Assembly: GCF_010015585.1 (NCBI RefSeq)
Contig: NW_022985085.1
Location: 68,384 to 132,383 of the forward strand
Length of the DNA stretch: 64,000 nt
Reading direction: 5' to 3'
From: Eremomyces bilateralis CBS 781.70
Lineage: Eukaryota; Ascomycota; Dothideomycetes; Eremomycetales; Eremomycetaceae
Below are positions 13,350 to 24,007 of this stretch, in pieces (the stretch's first letter is position 1; each line of letters begins with the position of its first letter). The translations under genes were made by a program, and so were the position numbers. Below the pieces are notes generated by a model. The model made no database searches. It had not been told where the DNA came from and saw only the letters and a program-made list of their open reading frames with translations.

Positions 13350-15439
13350 ATGTCCAACATACTACCCTCCCGCCGTCGAAATCCAACACGGTCCTTCAAT
13401 TCTCCTCCACCAGCCTCCACCACGGGCCCAGTCCCCATCCCATCCTCATCCGCCGCCCCTCTCCGTTCCTTGACCTCCGACATCCAATCCCGAAGCACCG
13501 CGGACCTCCCACAATCGCTACCCGAAGACGACGGCATGGCAGCATTGCGCGCCAAGATCCATGCCATTCGCGACTCCGTGGAGTCCAATGACGAAAAGGC
13601 GATGCTCATGCACGAGATCATGACGGAGCGCTGGATGGTGCTGAAATACCCGCATCTGGCCCAGGCACAGTCCCCGGCGTCGGCCGTCGGGGCGCAGGTG
13701 GGCATTGGATCGCCTCCAGCTGTTCTGTCGCCATTGGGTTCGCCCACACCGATTCGAGGCATGCGCTTTGCGGGTTCTGATGCATCGGCTGAGGACCCTA
13801 CCAATCCATACAATGTTTGCGAGAAAGACCTCGAACCGAGCTATCGACCGCGGCGAAATCGATCGGACGCTGATGTGCGAGAGGTTCCAACGGAGCAGGA
13901 AGCCGACAAAGAGGGCCCGGATAGTGAGCCAACACAATTGGGGTGCGCACATTACAAGCGCAACGTCAAGCTTCAGTGCGCTACATGTCAAAAGTGGTAT
14001 CCATGCCGGCATTGCCACAATGACGCGGAACCATCCCATGCGCTGCCCCGGCATTTGACGAAAAACATGCTGTGCATGTTGTGCAAGACGCCCCAACCGG
14101 CGGGAGCCACGTGCATCAACTGCACAGAAACAACGGCGTATCACTACTGTGACATATGTAAACTGTGGGACGACGATGTGGACAAGCCGATCTACCATTG
14201 CGCAGATTGCGGGCTATGCCGACGCGGCGAGGGCCTCGGGAAGGACTTCGTTCACTGCAAGGTAGGAACCGTTGTTTATTTATGTAATGACATGATACTA
14301 ATATGCACTAGGAATGCACTGTCTGCATCCTCATCCAACACTTCCCAACCCACCGCTGTCTTCCCCGCGCCACTGATCGCGACTGTCCCATCTGCTTTAC
14401 TTACATGTTCACCTCCTCCGACAGCATCGTCGCCATGCCCTGCGGCCACTATCTCCACCAGAAATGCTACAACGAGTACATGAAACGGGAATACCGGTGC
14501 CCCATCTGTAAGCGCTCCGCCATCAACATGGAATTAGAGTGGCGGAAGCTAGGCGAAGAGATCGAGAGACAGCCGATGCCCGATGAGTACGACGAACATG
14601 CTCATTCAGACTCCGATTCCGGGTCCGATGAGGATCGAATACCCTCCCGGTACAGGAATCCCGGCTCACGACCTGCTCAACGAAGAGGCCCGCGCATGGC
14701 TGCCGTGCGATGCAACGACTGCGGGTCAAGAAGCGACGTACGATTCCACTGGCTCGGATGCAAGTGCTCGCTGTGCGACTCTTACAACACAGACGAGATC
14801 ACCACCAGTGCTTCCGGGCCCGACATCCCTTCTCCTCCCACGTCACCCCCAGGGCTCACCTCCGGCAGCGAAGCCGGCCCCACCAGTCCCGGCTCCGGCA
14901 GTAGCGACGGCCGCCCCCTCAACGCGAGCGGATACGGCGACGCCGAACCGTGGCGGCCGGTATCGTATCTCCTCTGGCGGCGTAGCCGACGCAACTCGGA
15001 GACGAAAGACGATGAGCCCGGCTCGCGGATCCCGTTTAGCCCGATGGACATCATGCAGCGGTTTTCGCGCTCCTTGCCGCCGATTCGGGACTATATCTCG
15101 GCGGATATGGTGAGGGAGTTGGGGATCGGGGATATGGTGAGGGAGCTGGGGATTCGGGTGGTGCCGAATGGGTCGTTCATGCCTCATTTTGGGTCGGGGA
15201 ATCAGGCGGCTGCGGAGGGGGCGGGTGACGCGAATGGAGCGGAGGGGCTGCGCGAACTAGACTTTTGGGGGGTCGCGGGTAGGTTTCTATCAGGAGATGA
15301 GGATGATGGAGATGATGAGGACGACGAAGAAGGGAGTAGTGAGGAAGAGGAGGAGGATGACGATAACCTCGATCTAGAGGATGAGGGGGAGGCGGATGAA
15401 GAGGAAGACATCGATTTCGAGCTGCTGGGGCATCGGTAG
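13350..15439 (+). CDS. CHY zinc-finger, RING-H2 and zinc-ribbon protein (RCHY1/Pirh2-like E3 ubiquitin ligase)
   Basis: Exons 13350-14261 and 14312-15439 give 679 residues; the 50-nt intron is phase 0 and joins FVHCK to ECTVCI, restoring a cysteine-rich run. A CHY zinc finger and the following CTCHY-type finger span about residues 197-320, beginning with the GCAHYKRN motif. A RING-H2 finger runs from about 331 to 372 (CPICF ... MPCGHYLHQKCY ... CPICK). A short zinc ribbon follows at about 437-463. This order is that of RCHY1/Pirh2 ligases, which attach ubiquitin to regulatory substrates. The fungal version adds a disordered Ser/Pro-rich N-terminus and a strongly acidic Asp/Glu tail from about residue 633. 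A small internal duplication, DMVRELGIGDMVRELGI, lies before the tail. The ATG sits in a CACC context. Substrates are unknown. Confidence 0.93.
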
Positions 15440-15636
15440 CTGAGTGCTTCGGTAAGATGGATATCACGACATTGATGAAGCAACATAGCGCGCGGTTGGG
15501 CAAGGAGCAATTTTTGCATTACTGGAGAGGGGAATTTTCACGATTGATGAACGCTTCTCATTGGCCTTTGCAGGCTAATCATGCATCAATAGGGGTATCA
15601 ACTAAATATTGAGAATCCAATCCGTCATCGGGGACC

Positions 15637-17310
15637 TCACTCCTCTTTCAACCCCTTCTGACCGTTTTGCCGCACGATTTCCCGCCAGTTGGACTTCCAC
15701 ATCCAGCTCTGCGCCCTCTCCAGCCTCCAGTCAAAGCTCCAGATCCCCTTCCAGATCCCATAAATCCCCCCCAACGGCCACGTTTCCAGGATCAAATCCT
15801 TAAAACGCCGGTACGCGCCCCCTGTGTCGGACCGGTTGTTCCGCGACACTTTGTCATACACGGTGGGCAAGCTCGTCGCGGAGTACTTCTCCCGCAACGC
15901 GTCGTACCACTCCGTCGACCGATACATGTCGGCGAATTCCCCCTTCTCGTAATGCGTGTGCGCGTACAGCCATTTCTGGCCCTGCAGCTCGTGCACCTTG
16001 TCCTCCAGCGTGCGGTTGAGCTTGCGGAAATCAAGGTCTTTCCTCCAACCGGTCGTCTCTTCGTGCGGGATTCCCCAGACGCCGACGTTCAGCATGACGC
16101 CCTTGTCGTTGGTGGCGTCGGTCGCCCCCTGCGGTCGGAGAAGGTGCGGGTGGAAGCTGCCGCGCTCGCTGCCCGCGGTGAAGGTGTCGACTTTGACGGG
16201 GCAGAGCCAAAGCGGCCAGATGTTCATGGCGCCGATGTTGTTGGTCTTTTCGGATCCGTTCATCCACTCCAAGAACTCCTCAGCCACCGCGGTGGGGCTG
16301 CCCTGTTTGCCTTGGTGCGCATGATTGAACGGCACGGCGCAGTCCTGGACGATGATGTGTTTGCCCTGTCCGCTGGCGTGGAGCGATCGATACGCCATGC
16401 GCGGCCGTAGGAAATCGTCCAGGAACCAGCGCATGAGGCGATTGAACGGGACGAAGAAGAAGTAACGGAACATGCTTCGGGCCACCCAGAAGGTCCCACG
16501 GTTATATCGGAAGAGATATGAAGGGAGGGTGGTTGCAAATTTGTATGGTTGCGAGGTGGGATCGCTGGTCATCTCTTTGGCATGCAAATAGTACCATGGG
16601 TCATTGGGTCGGACGAATTCAACGAGAGGCATCGACGGAAGAGGCTTGGAGACCATCTTGCCAGTGACCACCACACCGTGCGAATGATTGTACAGGATAC
16701 CATCAACATAGTCTAAATCATTAGCGGCCGGGTCCTTTGACAGCTCGTAGGTCAACTCGATCGCCTCTTTCGAGCTGTTGGTCCGGTGGTATGTCACCTC
16801 GACATATTCCTTGGCTTCTAGCAGGTTCAACTCGACGAGCGTCACAACGCCCAGCGAACCGACGGCCCCCGCCCCGCCTCTAAATAGGTCTTTCCGCTCC
16901 GATTCCGAGACCTTGACCACCTCGCCGTCCGCAAGGACCATCTCCACCCAATTCAGCGTCCGGTCGAAGAATCCGTGGCGGAACGAGCTGGACTCGCCGG
17001 AGGTGCCAGCATACCCGCCGCCCGCGGTAATGCCGGGGAATTCCATCACCACCGGGGGGACCAGTCCGTATTGGAGGGTCGTCTGGACCAGGCGGTCCAT
17101 GGGCACATTGGGCTCAACAAGAGCGGTCCTCGTGTTCCGGTCGACTTTGAGGACATGGTTGAGGCGGCTCATGTCCACATGATTCTCTTTGAGAGACGGT
17201 TTACGGGTGCTGTTAGTCGAGCCATGGTAGATGCGGAAGGGCTCGCCCTTGCTGTATAGGGAGCGAACGCGGGATGCGATCTCCTTGACGGCAAGATCGT
17301 GTGGCTTCAT
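15637..17310 (-). CDS. FAD-linked oxidoreductase of the DHCR24/DIMINUTO family
   Basis: One exon of 557 codons. The N-terminal half is an FAD-binding_4 (PCMH-type) fold: a YHGSTNSTR loop at about residues 28-36, LVEPNVPMDRL at 64-74 and the flavin-binding FPGITAGGGYAGTSGESSS stretch at 91-109, followed by GAVGSLGVVTLVEL. The C-terminal half resembles delta(24)-sterol reductase (DHCR24) and plant DIMINUTO. Members reduce the delta-24 double bond of sterols with NADPH on ER membranes. Ergosterol synthesis does not need that step, so the real substrate in a fungus is uncertain. I see no strong N-terminal membrane anchor like that of the animal enzyme. The gene is convergent with the CHY-RING gene and divergent from eL31. 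Confidence 0.82.
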   Translation of the reverse strand: MKPHDLAVKEIASRVRSLYSKGEPFRIYHGSTNSTRKPSLKENHVDMSRLNHVLKVDRNTRTALVEPNVPMDRLVQTTLQYGLVPPVVMEFPGITAGGGYAGTSGESSSFRHGFFDRTLNWVEMVLADGEVVKVSESERKDLFRGGAGAVGSLGVVTLVELNLLEAKEYVEVTYHRTNSSKEAIELTYELSKDPAANDLDYVDGILYNHSHGVVVTGKMVSKPLPSMPLVEFVRPNDPWYYLHAKEMTSDPTSQPYKFATTLPSYLFRYNRGTFWVARSMFRYFFFVPFNRLMRWFLDDFLRPRMAYRSLHASGQGKHIIVQDCAVPFNHAHQGKQGSPTAVAEEFLEWMNGSEKTNNIGAMNIWPLWLCPVKVDTFTAGSERGSFHPHLLRPQGATDATNDKGVMLNVGVWGIPHEETTGWRKDLDFRKLNRTLEDKVHELQGQKWLYAHTHYEKGEFADMYRSTEWYDALREKYSATSLPTVYDKVSRNNRSDTGGAYRRFKDLILETWPLGGIYGIWKGIWSFDWRLERAQSWMWKSNWREIVRQNGQKGLKEE

Positions 17311-17670
17311 GTCTGACTATGGATTAAGTAATAAATAAATAATAATAATATAGCTTTATTGAGAAATAAAATGAGCGAGCGACTTGGACTTTTTGTAGTT
17401 GTCAACGGAATGTCTTGGTCTTTCGAGATTCTTTGAAGATCGAGGTCGGAATTCCACTATTCCTGGTCGGGACTAGGGCGCCAAGAAATTCAAGCGAGTT
17501 CCGCACAACTCAACCAACACACCCGCTTCACGATTCCTCAGGTCACTTCTCTCTACGACTTCTGTTTATTATACCTCCATTTCCACTCCCGACTTTGTAC
17601 GGCACCTGTACGTTCCGATCTCAAGACACCGAATCTCCAGACACTAACCCCGCGGTCCTTGCAGCTCGCG
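17311..17670. promoter_or_regulatory. Divergent promoter, DHCR24-like gene and eL31
   Basis: This 360-bp spacer separates two divergent start codons. An AT-rich run with repeated TAAATAA/AATAATA units lies at 17326-17352, close to the oxidoreductase start, and pyrimidine-rich tracts precede the ribosomal protein start, a usual feature of highly expressed fungal genes. No specific factor site is clear. Confidence 0.5.
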
Positions 17671-18190
17671 ATGGCGAAGTCGAAAACCACCACCAAGGCC
17701 GCTGGCAAAACCCAGCGCAGCGCCATTGCTGACGTTGTCGCCCGCGAATATACCATCCACCTCCACAAGCGAGTACGTCAATCCATCGCCCCGTTCGGAG
17801 TGGTTGCAATGGCTGCGACGGGAATTGAGAGAGTAGACAGAACTGACCGATGACTAGATCTTCGGCGCCGCATTCAAGAAGAGAGCACCCAAGGCCATCA
17901 AGGAGATCCGGAAATTCGCCGAGCTGGCAATGGTTTGTCTCGGATGGTCCATCCCGTCGGGCATGCGTGGCTAACTATGGGAAAAGGGCACCAAGGACGT
18001 CCGACTCGACCCACAACTGAACAAGAAGGTCTGGGAATCCGGCATCAAGGGTGTCCCATACCGATTACGGGTGCGAATCTCCCGCAAGCGAAACGACGAG
18101 GAGGGCGCACAGGAGCGGCTCTACAGCTACGTCCAGGCCGTCAATGTCAAGAACGCCAAGGGCCTGCAGACGGTTGTGGTGGAAGAGTAA
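17671..18190 (+). CDS. rpl31: 60S ribosomal protein eL31
   Basis: Three exons, 17671-17772, 17858-17932 and 17987-18190, give 126 residues; both introns are phase 0 (85 and 54 nt), the second with a CTAAC branch site. The protein has the family landmarks: KTQRSAIADVVAREYTIHLHKR, then FKKRAPKAIKEIRKFAELAM, GTKDVRLDPQLNKKVW, and GVPYRLRVRISRKRNDEE near the C-terminus. eL31 sits near the peptide exit tunnel of the large subunit and helps dock ribosome-associated factors. Length is as expected. The gene shares a short divergent promoter with the DHCR24-like gene. Confidence 0.97.
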
Positions 18191-18413
18191 AAGCTGATCG
18201 GGTGCGCACGGCGCCGGCATAGGACACCACTGGGCATATTCTGGCGCAATGGGTGGATAATCGTAACGCACAAGACTACGAAGGGATTCGGCGATGGACA
18301 GCGTCTCTCGAGTCGAAAAGAAGCGGAAAGAAGGTCCTCCGATCATGTATTCATGGGATCAAAATATCATTCAATGCTCTAACGACTCCAGTCGGTCGGT
18401 CTAGTTGTTCGGT

Positions 18414-20634
18414 CTATTTGTTCTCGCTATGCTGGTGGCGCTCGTTCAAGCCCTCTACTCCCTTGCCCCATGCACCAGCTTTCTTCCCCCACCGTACAAC
18501 ACCCCATGCATGTTCGACACCAATCTTGGGTGGTGGCTCAACCATCGTGCGAAAAGAGTTTCCGCCGTTCCTAAATACCGCGTCATCTCCCTCTCCAGGT
18601 CGAATCGATGTGTGTTGATAAAGTTCTTTGTTATGCAGTTCGTCTCGTTTAAGTTCCCAGGTCCTCACATCCGCCGCGATCGGCTTCCACCGGCCTACTT
18701 GTTCCGCCTGAGCCCACCATCGCGCGCCACACATTTCCCATAACCTGCTTTCCGCTCGTCGGAAGGCAAACTTCTCGTCTTCCCCCGTGAATTGTCCTAT
18801 GCGAGCGAAGTCCGGGGCCGGACGCTGCGTGCTAGATTCCAGGTCCCCTTCTTTAAACTTCCTTCCTAGTGCTTGACGTAGCAGTCGATTGGGCGGATCA
18901 TCCTCCAGCGCATCCGCAGGCAGGGAGGAAGAATCGTATGATGCGACATTCGGCCGGAATGGCGCGGTGGCGTCCTGATAGGCATCCGAAAAGGATTCTG
19001 CATGGATTGCGTCGGCTTCGGGTTCGTCCATGCTATCCTCTGGCGCTCTCCCGCCCCTCTTTGTCCCCGACAGAGCACGGTTTGAGCCTCTAACTCGGCC
19101 GACTCCAGCATCTTGACTGGCGCGCTCGGTCGGGAAAAACAAGTCGTCGACCGCAGCCTCCGCCGTCATCATGAGGCGGCATCGGCATTCATACATAGCG
19201 TCGATCAGGGTGATGAATCGTCGAGCTTCGTTCCGCCGTCGATTCGTCAGCACAGGAGCATCCATCAGCACCACCGTTTTAAAGGCCGATGCGATGCTGA
19301 TGTAGTCCGCCGGTCCCAAGCTCGCCTCACAAAGCTCTTCGAACGTTGCGAAGAGGGTGGAGGAAGGCTCGTGGGTCTTTGGGAACATCAGAGTGCGTCC
19401 AAACACTGAAAGAGACTTTGGCTTTAGGTTGGAGTCGTCCGAGATTGATTTCCCGATCCACTTCTGTAGTTTGCTTCGTACCATGACATCGTCGTACGAA
19501 CCGACCCCAATCAAGTAGAACTCTGGTAGTTGAACGTTAGCATTTCCTGAGCCACCCATTGGTTCGTGAGGCTTCTTTAACCCCGAATCGGAATCGGCAA
19601 CAGCAGTGGACGCCAGCTGTACACTATCTCTTCGTCTGTAGTCCTTTTTACTATCCACCTGCCAGTCATCGCATCTTGCATTCAGGAGTTCCAGGAAGTT
19701 AGCGAACTCGCCCCGCCCACCATCTCGAACGGCTGTATGCCTAGGTCTTGCACGTAACCCGAAACGCCATTTGATGGAGTCTAACCGGCTAGGGGGGAGA
19801 CCGAACTGGATGCCCGCCGCCTTTGCCAGTTCTTCCGGCATGCGATTGCTGGTTGCAATCAACACGCCACCTAGCTGGAAGAAGCTCGTCATAAGGTTCG
19901 CCATAATCTTCGACGAAGCCCGATCGGGCAGCTGAAACTCGTCGAGGAAGAGAATCGGAGAGGTGGAGATGAGGTCCTTGGCGACGCGAAGCAACGAATG
20001 TTCGTCCTGAAGAAGACTGCGCCCTGCCACCATGCTTGTGCCTACACGCTCATGACGGATCCTCTCCAGCTTTGACACGGTCTCCAACATAAACGTGCTA
20101 AAATGCCACCTTCTCTTCTTATTGCTCGGGAGGCAGTCGGCAAACAGGTCGATAAGCATACTCTTCCCGGTGCCCACTTCGCCATGAAGCAGCAGGCCTT
20201 TCGGGGAATCGATGTGCATCGCCGATTCATGGTCAGTAAGCACTCGGGTTAGGGCCATCGTATCCCTTTGCTCTTTCTGGGCGATAAGTGATTGCCAAAC
20301 TCCCTGAGCTCCCACCGATCGGGCTCGTCGAGGCGTCCCGTTGCCATTTTCATTCTCAATTACTCGGCTTAATTGACTGAGTCGAGCACTATACGAAGCC
20401 GTCGGCTCATAATTTATTAAACGGTCATAGAGCTTTTGCAAATGGATCGCTGTTTTGAAAGCGTTTAGCTATATATGCCTCGACAATGCTACTAACTCGT
20501 CTCGTCGTCAGTGACGTACCTAATCTATATTGGGCCGGATCAGGCAAGATCCTTTTGGTGGCAACCAGACTTTGGTAGAGTACCAGGGGATTGGTGATAG
20601 CCAATTCCCGTGAAACAGGCGGGAAAGGCGACAT
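18414..20634 (-). CDS. afg1: AFG1-like mitochondrial AAA-type ATPase
   Basis: Exons, in transcript order, are 20634-20520 and 20449-18414, giving 716 residues. The 70-nt intron splits an Ala codon and joins DPAQYRL to AIHLQKLYDRL, matching the family N-terminus. Walker A GEVGTGKS is at about residues 128-135 and Walker B ILFLDEFQ at about 204-211, followed by the sensor-like VLIATSNRMPEEL. AFG1/LACE1 proteins act at the inner mitochondrial membrane in turnover of nuclear-encoded respiratory-chain subunits. The first 38 residues carry only a few basic residues, so a stronger targeting sequence could lie in an unrecognised upstream exon. Compared with yeast AFG1 the protein is longer, with a Ser/Pro-rich insertion in the middle and an extended C-terminal part. 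It is tandem with the TRAPP subunit gene upstream. Confidence 0.94.
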
Positions 20635-20878
20635 TTCAGGATTTCGAATGAAAGATTGAACTGTATCGATTCCAGTCCATGAGGTGTAACCGGGTATACT
20701 CGGCCAATCCTCGGAAATGCTCCCATCCCCTGTACTTCACTCTGAGTGATCCATATCGTGAAACCGTCTTTCATATCTGGCGCAAATCCTTTTATGGTCG
20801 ATACTCTGGACTGTTGAGTAGCGGTAGGCAAAGAGGATGGCTTCGTGTACAATAGTGACTCGTCAACCATAAATGGCT

Positions 20879-21518
20879 CTACAGACTTGTGACCCCTGGT
20901 GCCCATTTCTCTCCAATCCTCCTCACTTCGCTAATGAACTTCTCACTCGTGATCTGGCTTGATTCAAACGACTGCTCAGACTTGTTTGGCAGAACTGAGT
21001 GTTGGTCAGGGTCGTAAAAAGGATTCCTCAACAGCCCAATATAAGCCGTCTGTAGGGCTCGGAATGCCTGAAAATCGCGACATTAGCCGTTCTATAGCGC
21101 AAATCAACCCAGACTAGAACTCACAGGCTTTAAATCTGCATCCCGTAACCCAACTGCGCCTGGATTCTTTCCAGTTGATGGGGTCGCTCCACCCTCCATA
21201 TCCACGACGATGACGAATTTGACTCCCGTACTGGTGACCCAACCATACATTGCGAGACGCTCGTCAACTGCTTGAAGGAGTCCAAAATCTTGCTCGGCTG
21301 TCCGGTAAGGCATTCGAGCCTCGAAAATATCTAAACAGGACGATAATAAAAACGAGAATTCCAGAGCTGGGCGTTTGCCTGGCGGAAAGAGAGATATGTG
21401 AAGCGGATTATTCTAGAATGACAAGTTTAAAACCCGACCGCCAAAGATTATTCGGGGATGGGTTTACCTTTCTTCCTATGACTCCAATACATGCTATTGC
21501 TGGAGATCGTCCCGCCAT
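20879..21518 (-). CDS. TRAPP complex subunit TRAPPC2L/Tca17 (sedlin-like)
   Basis: Exons in transcript order are 21518-21468, 21412-21125 and 21067-20879, giving 175 residues; both introns (55 and 57 nt) are phase 0. The product opens with MAGRSPAIACIGVIGRKNNP, carries ERLAMYGWVTSTGVKFVIVV and GLRDADLKPAF, and continues into ALQTAYIGLLRNPFYDP, which together are diagnostic for the longin-fold sedlin/TRAPPC2L family. Tca17/TRAPPC2L stabilises TRAPP complexes that activate Rab GTPases for Golgi and endosomal trafficking. It lies 373 bp from the divergent complex I gene and upstream of AFG1 on the same strand. The first exon is only 17 codons, easily missed by automatic models. Confidence 0.93.
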
Positions 21519-21892
21519 TGTTGATTAAGGAGAGATATCCCGGAGGCTCGCTCGGCACAAGAGAGGGAGGTATGATTGTTTCGCACTACATTCAGCGTCA
21601 CATCACAGACAGTATTGAATAAGGACAATGTTGGGTTATTAAGGGCCAGTTCGTAGAATGTGAGCAGCTTCAGTCCGATATCTGCAATCGTGAAGCCAAA
21701 AGATGGAAGCTGGGTTGCTAGCTAATACGACGTTCTGATTGGCTCCTTGCGCTTCGAAAGTAAAGAATGGTCCGTGCACATTTCGGTTGTTCATCACCAG
21801 CTTCGACATCGCCGTATCTGACCCCTCAAGCTTGCCACCGTCGTCCTCGCCGCCATTCCTTCTAAGCGTTTCGCTTTTTATTTCTCTCGATA
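21519..21892. promoter_or_regulatory. Divergent promoter, TRAPPC2L and complex I PSST subunit
   Basis: This 374-bp spacer lies between two divergent ATGs and must hold both promoters and leaders. No unambiguous TATA box or factor site stands out. Confidence 0.45.
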
Positions 21893-22763
21893 ATGTCGGT
21901 GACAATGCTCTCGACGGCGAGGTCAACCGCGTCAATGGCGCTTCGCGGTTTGTGACCCAGCAGTGGTTGTGAGAATGCCTTTCTAATACCACAACAGCCA
22001 AGCCATCAACAGCGATGATTCTGCCGAGAGCCTTTCCGATAGCATCGATATCGACATCTTCTTCGAAAGGCGCTGCCCCTACAACCGGGTCCCCCGGTCT
22101 GGTTAAGGGAAATCCGCCTCCTCCACCGGCTATGAAGAAGATGAAGGGGGGCGACAACGTGCCTCTGCCGACTCAAGAAGGGACGAAGGGGGCTGTTCAA
22201 TATGCCCTGTATGTTTCTCCAGTACATTCCCACGCCGAAGCAAACCACTGACGCTAGCCACACAGGACGACGCTTGACCAAGTCGCCAATTGGGCCCGAC
22301 AGAGTTCGTTATGGCCCATGACCTTCGGTCTCGCATGCTGCGCCATCGAGATGATGCATCTCTCCACACCACGATACGATCAGGATCGATTAGGAATCAT
22401 TTTCCGCGCTTCGCCACGACAGTCGGACGTCATGATTGTTGCCGGGACATTAACGAACAAGATGGCTCCCGCCTTGAGAACCGTCTACGATCAGATGCCG
22501 GAGCCCCGATGGGTGATATCAATGGGCAGCTGTGCTAATGGTGGCGGCTACTATCATTACAGCTACAGTGTGACTAGAGGATGTGACAGGGTCGTGCCAG
22601 TTGACATTTATGTCCCTGGATGCCCCCCGACATCCGAGGCGCTGATGTACGGCATCTTCCAACTGCAAAAGAAGGTATGCTATCCCCTTGGAGATCGTTT
22701 GATCAGAGCTAATTCTCCTAGATGCGACACACAAAGATCACCCGGATGTGGTACAGGAAGTAA
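21893..22763 (+). CDS. NADH:ubiquinone oxidoreductase 20 kDa (PSST/NDUFS7) subunit, mitochondrial
   Basis: Four exons, 21893-21947, 21998-22208, 22266-22674 and 22722-22763, give 238 residues. The first two introns split codons for Ala and Leu and the third is phase 0; the last exon encodes only [13 protein letters not shown]. The N-terminus ([18 protein letters not shown]) is rich in Ser, Ala and Arg without acids, a mitochondrial presequence. The mature part contains [31 protein letters not shown] and [15 protein letters not shown], supplying the four cysteines that bind iron-sulfur cluster N2, the last electron donor to ubiquinone. A short exon-2 segment rich in Pro and Gly between presequence and core is poorly conserved in such proteins. 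It is divergent from TRAPPC2L and convergent with RPS23. Confidence 0.96.
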
Positions 22764-22982
22764 AGCTGTTCGTGCGGTTCATGCATCGGCGTTTGGCAGA
22801 CGGTGGAAGATTGTACATATCCCCTGAATCAATCGCGTTGGAACGTGCGAATCCAATGAAATTGGTATCTCGAATTGATCCGATGTTTTGGGGCCACTAT
22901 AAGTGATGCAAGTGATGCACTATGCTAAGCCAGAGCCCATACCCCGTGTACGCCATTCTCTGATGTGTCGTCCCATCCTCGT

Positions 22983-23488
22983 TTATGACCGCGGCTTTTC
23001 CTTCTTCTCCTTCCACAGTGCGGACAAGCCAACACCCGAAACCTTGACAACCTTGAAGCGCACACCGGGAATATCACCCTTTGCCTTACCCTTGCGACCG
23101 AAACCGGCCAGGAGGACCTCGTCGTTCTCGTCGACAAAGTTCAAGCAACCGTCATTGGGAACTTTCGAAACGTTAGCATTTTATCCCATCGGAGAATCGG
23201 TCACTCCGAGGAGCGCGGGGCGGACTCACCGAAAGCAGTGACTTTCTTGCCGTTCTTGATCAGCTGAACACGCACGCACTTTCGGATGGCGGAGTTAGGC
23301 TGTTTCGCTTCGACACCGACTTTCTCGAGGACGATTCCCTTGGCGTGTGAAGAGCCGCCGAACGGAGAGGACTTGTAGGCAGTTCCGAGGGCACGCTTCT
23401 TGTAGGACAGATCGGCCCATCGTTGATCGCGACGGTGGTTCTTGAGTTTGCGGGCGGCGTTAAGACCGGCCGGCTTGCCTTTACCCAT
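22983..23488 (-). CDS. rps23: 40S ribosomal protein uS12 (RPS23)
   Basis: Exons 23488-23230 and 23161-22983 give 145 residues, exactly the eukaryotic length. The 68-nt intron splits a Val codon and restores [16 protein letters not shown]. The decoding-centre loop is present ([15 protein letters not shown]), including the proline known in yeast and mammals to be hydroxylated. The C-terminus ends in [12 protein letters not shown]. uS12 sits at the decoding site and controls translational accuracy. A second, 5'-UTR intron probably lies at 23494-23557. Confidence 0.97.
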
Positions 23489-23493
23489 GATTG

Positions 23494-23557
23494 CTAGATG
23501 TCAAATCAGTCACTGTTCGATCCTTCCATTGAAAATTAGCACGGCTATGGCACTCAC
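23494..23557 (-). other. Probable 5'-UTR intron of RPS23
   Basis: Read on the minus strand, a GTGAGT donor at 23557 and a CATCTAG acceptor ending at 23494 bound a 64-nt segment just five bases before the start codon. Introns hugging the start codon are common in fungal ribosomal protein genes. This is inferred from splice signals only. Confidence 0.6.
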
Positions 23558-23698
23558 CGATAGAAACTGGTTAATATCGCAACGGCGGCTTGTTGATGAA
23601 GGGCTGATGTCGTGGTGGTGCTGTGAGGTAGAATTCGATGTGGGATTTCGGAGTGGTGGGTGGGTCCTGCAGGAAAAACGCTGCTCCGAAGACCCCAA

Positions 23699-23724
23699 TG
23701 TCACGTGAAATATTATGTCACGTG
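23699..23724. promoter_or_regulatory. Twin TGTCACGTG boxes upstream of RPS23
   Basis: The 9-mer TGTCACGTG occurs at 23699-23707 and again at 23716-23724, a 17-bp spacing. Each contains the CACGTG E-box bound by bHLH factors such as Cbf1. They lie about 140 bp upstream of the inferred RPS23 leader. Cbf1 is used at ribosomal protein promoters in some yeasts; a role here is inference. Confidence 0.5.
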
Positions 23725-24007
23725 CACATCGATCATCAACACTGGAGTCGAAACCGATCACTCAGCGAAATTACTTACAGTGAGATACTTCCTTTCAGTC
23801 CCATGTAATCCCTTTGCAGCCTTGCTATGTAATTGCCAAAGATGCTTTGTAATTGCCCGTACGGACATGCAAGAATCAATTTGTCTGGGGGAATTTGAAA
23901 AATTGTACTCCGTAACACCCGGGTCGTCGACTCGTCGTACATGACCAACCTCTGCATCAAAGCTCCAAGTTAAGAGGATACTTCGCCATTGCTTAAACTC
24001 GGTAGCA

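Noticed and set aside
15177-15519. Minus-strand frames rich in Ser or Pro/His
   Set aside because: They are antisense reads of the acidic tail of the CHY-RING protein; GAT/GAG repeats read backwards as Ser and Pro/His codons.
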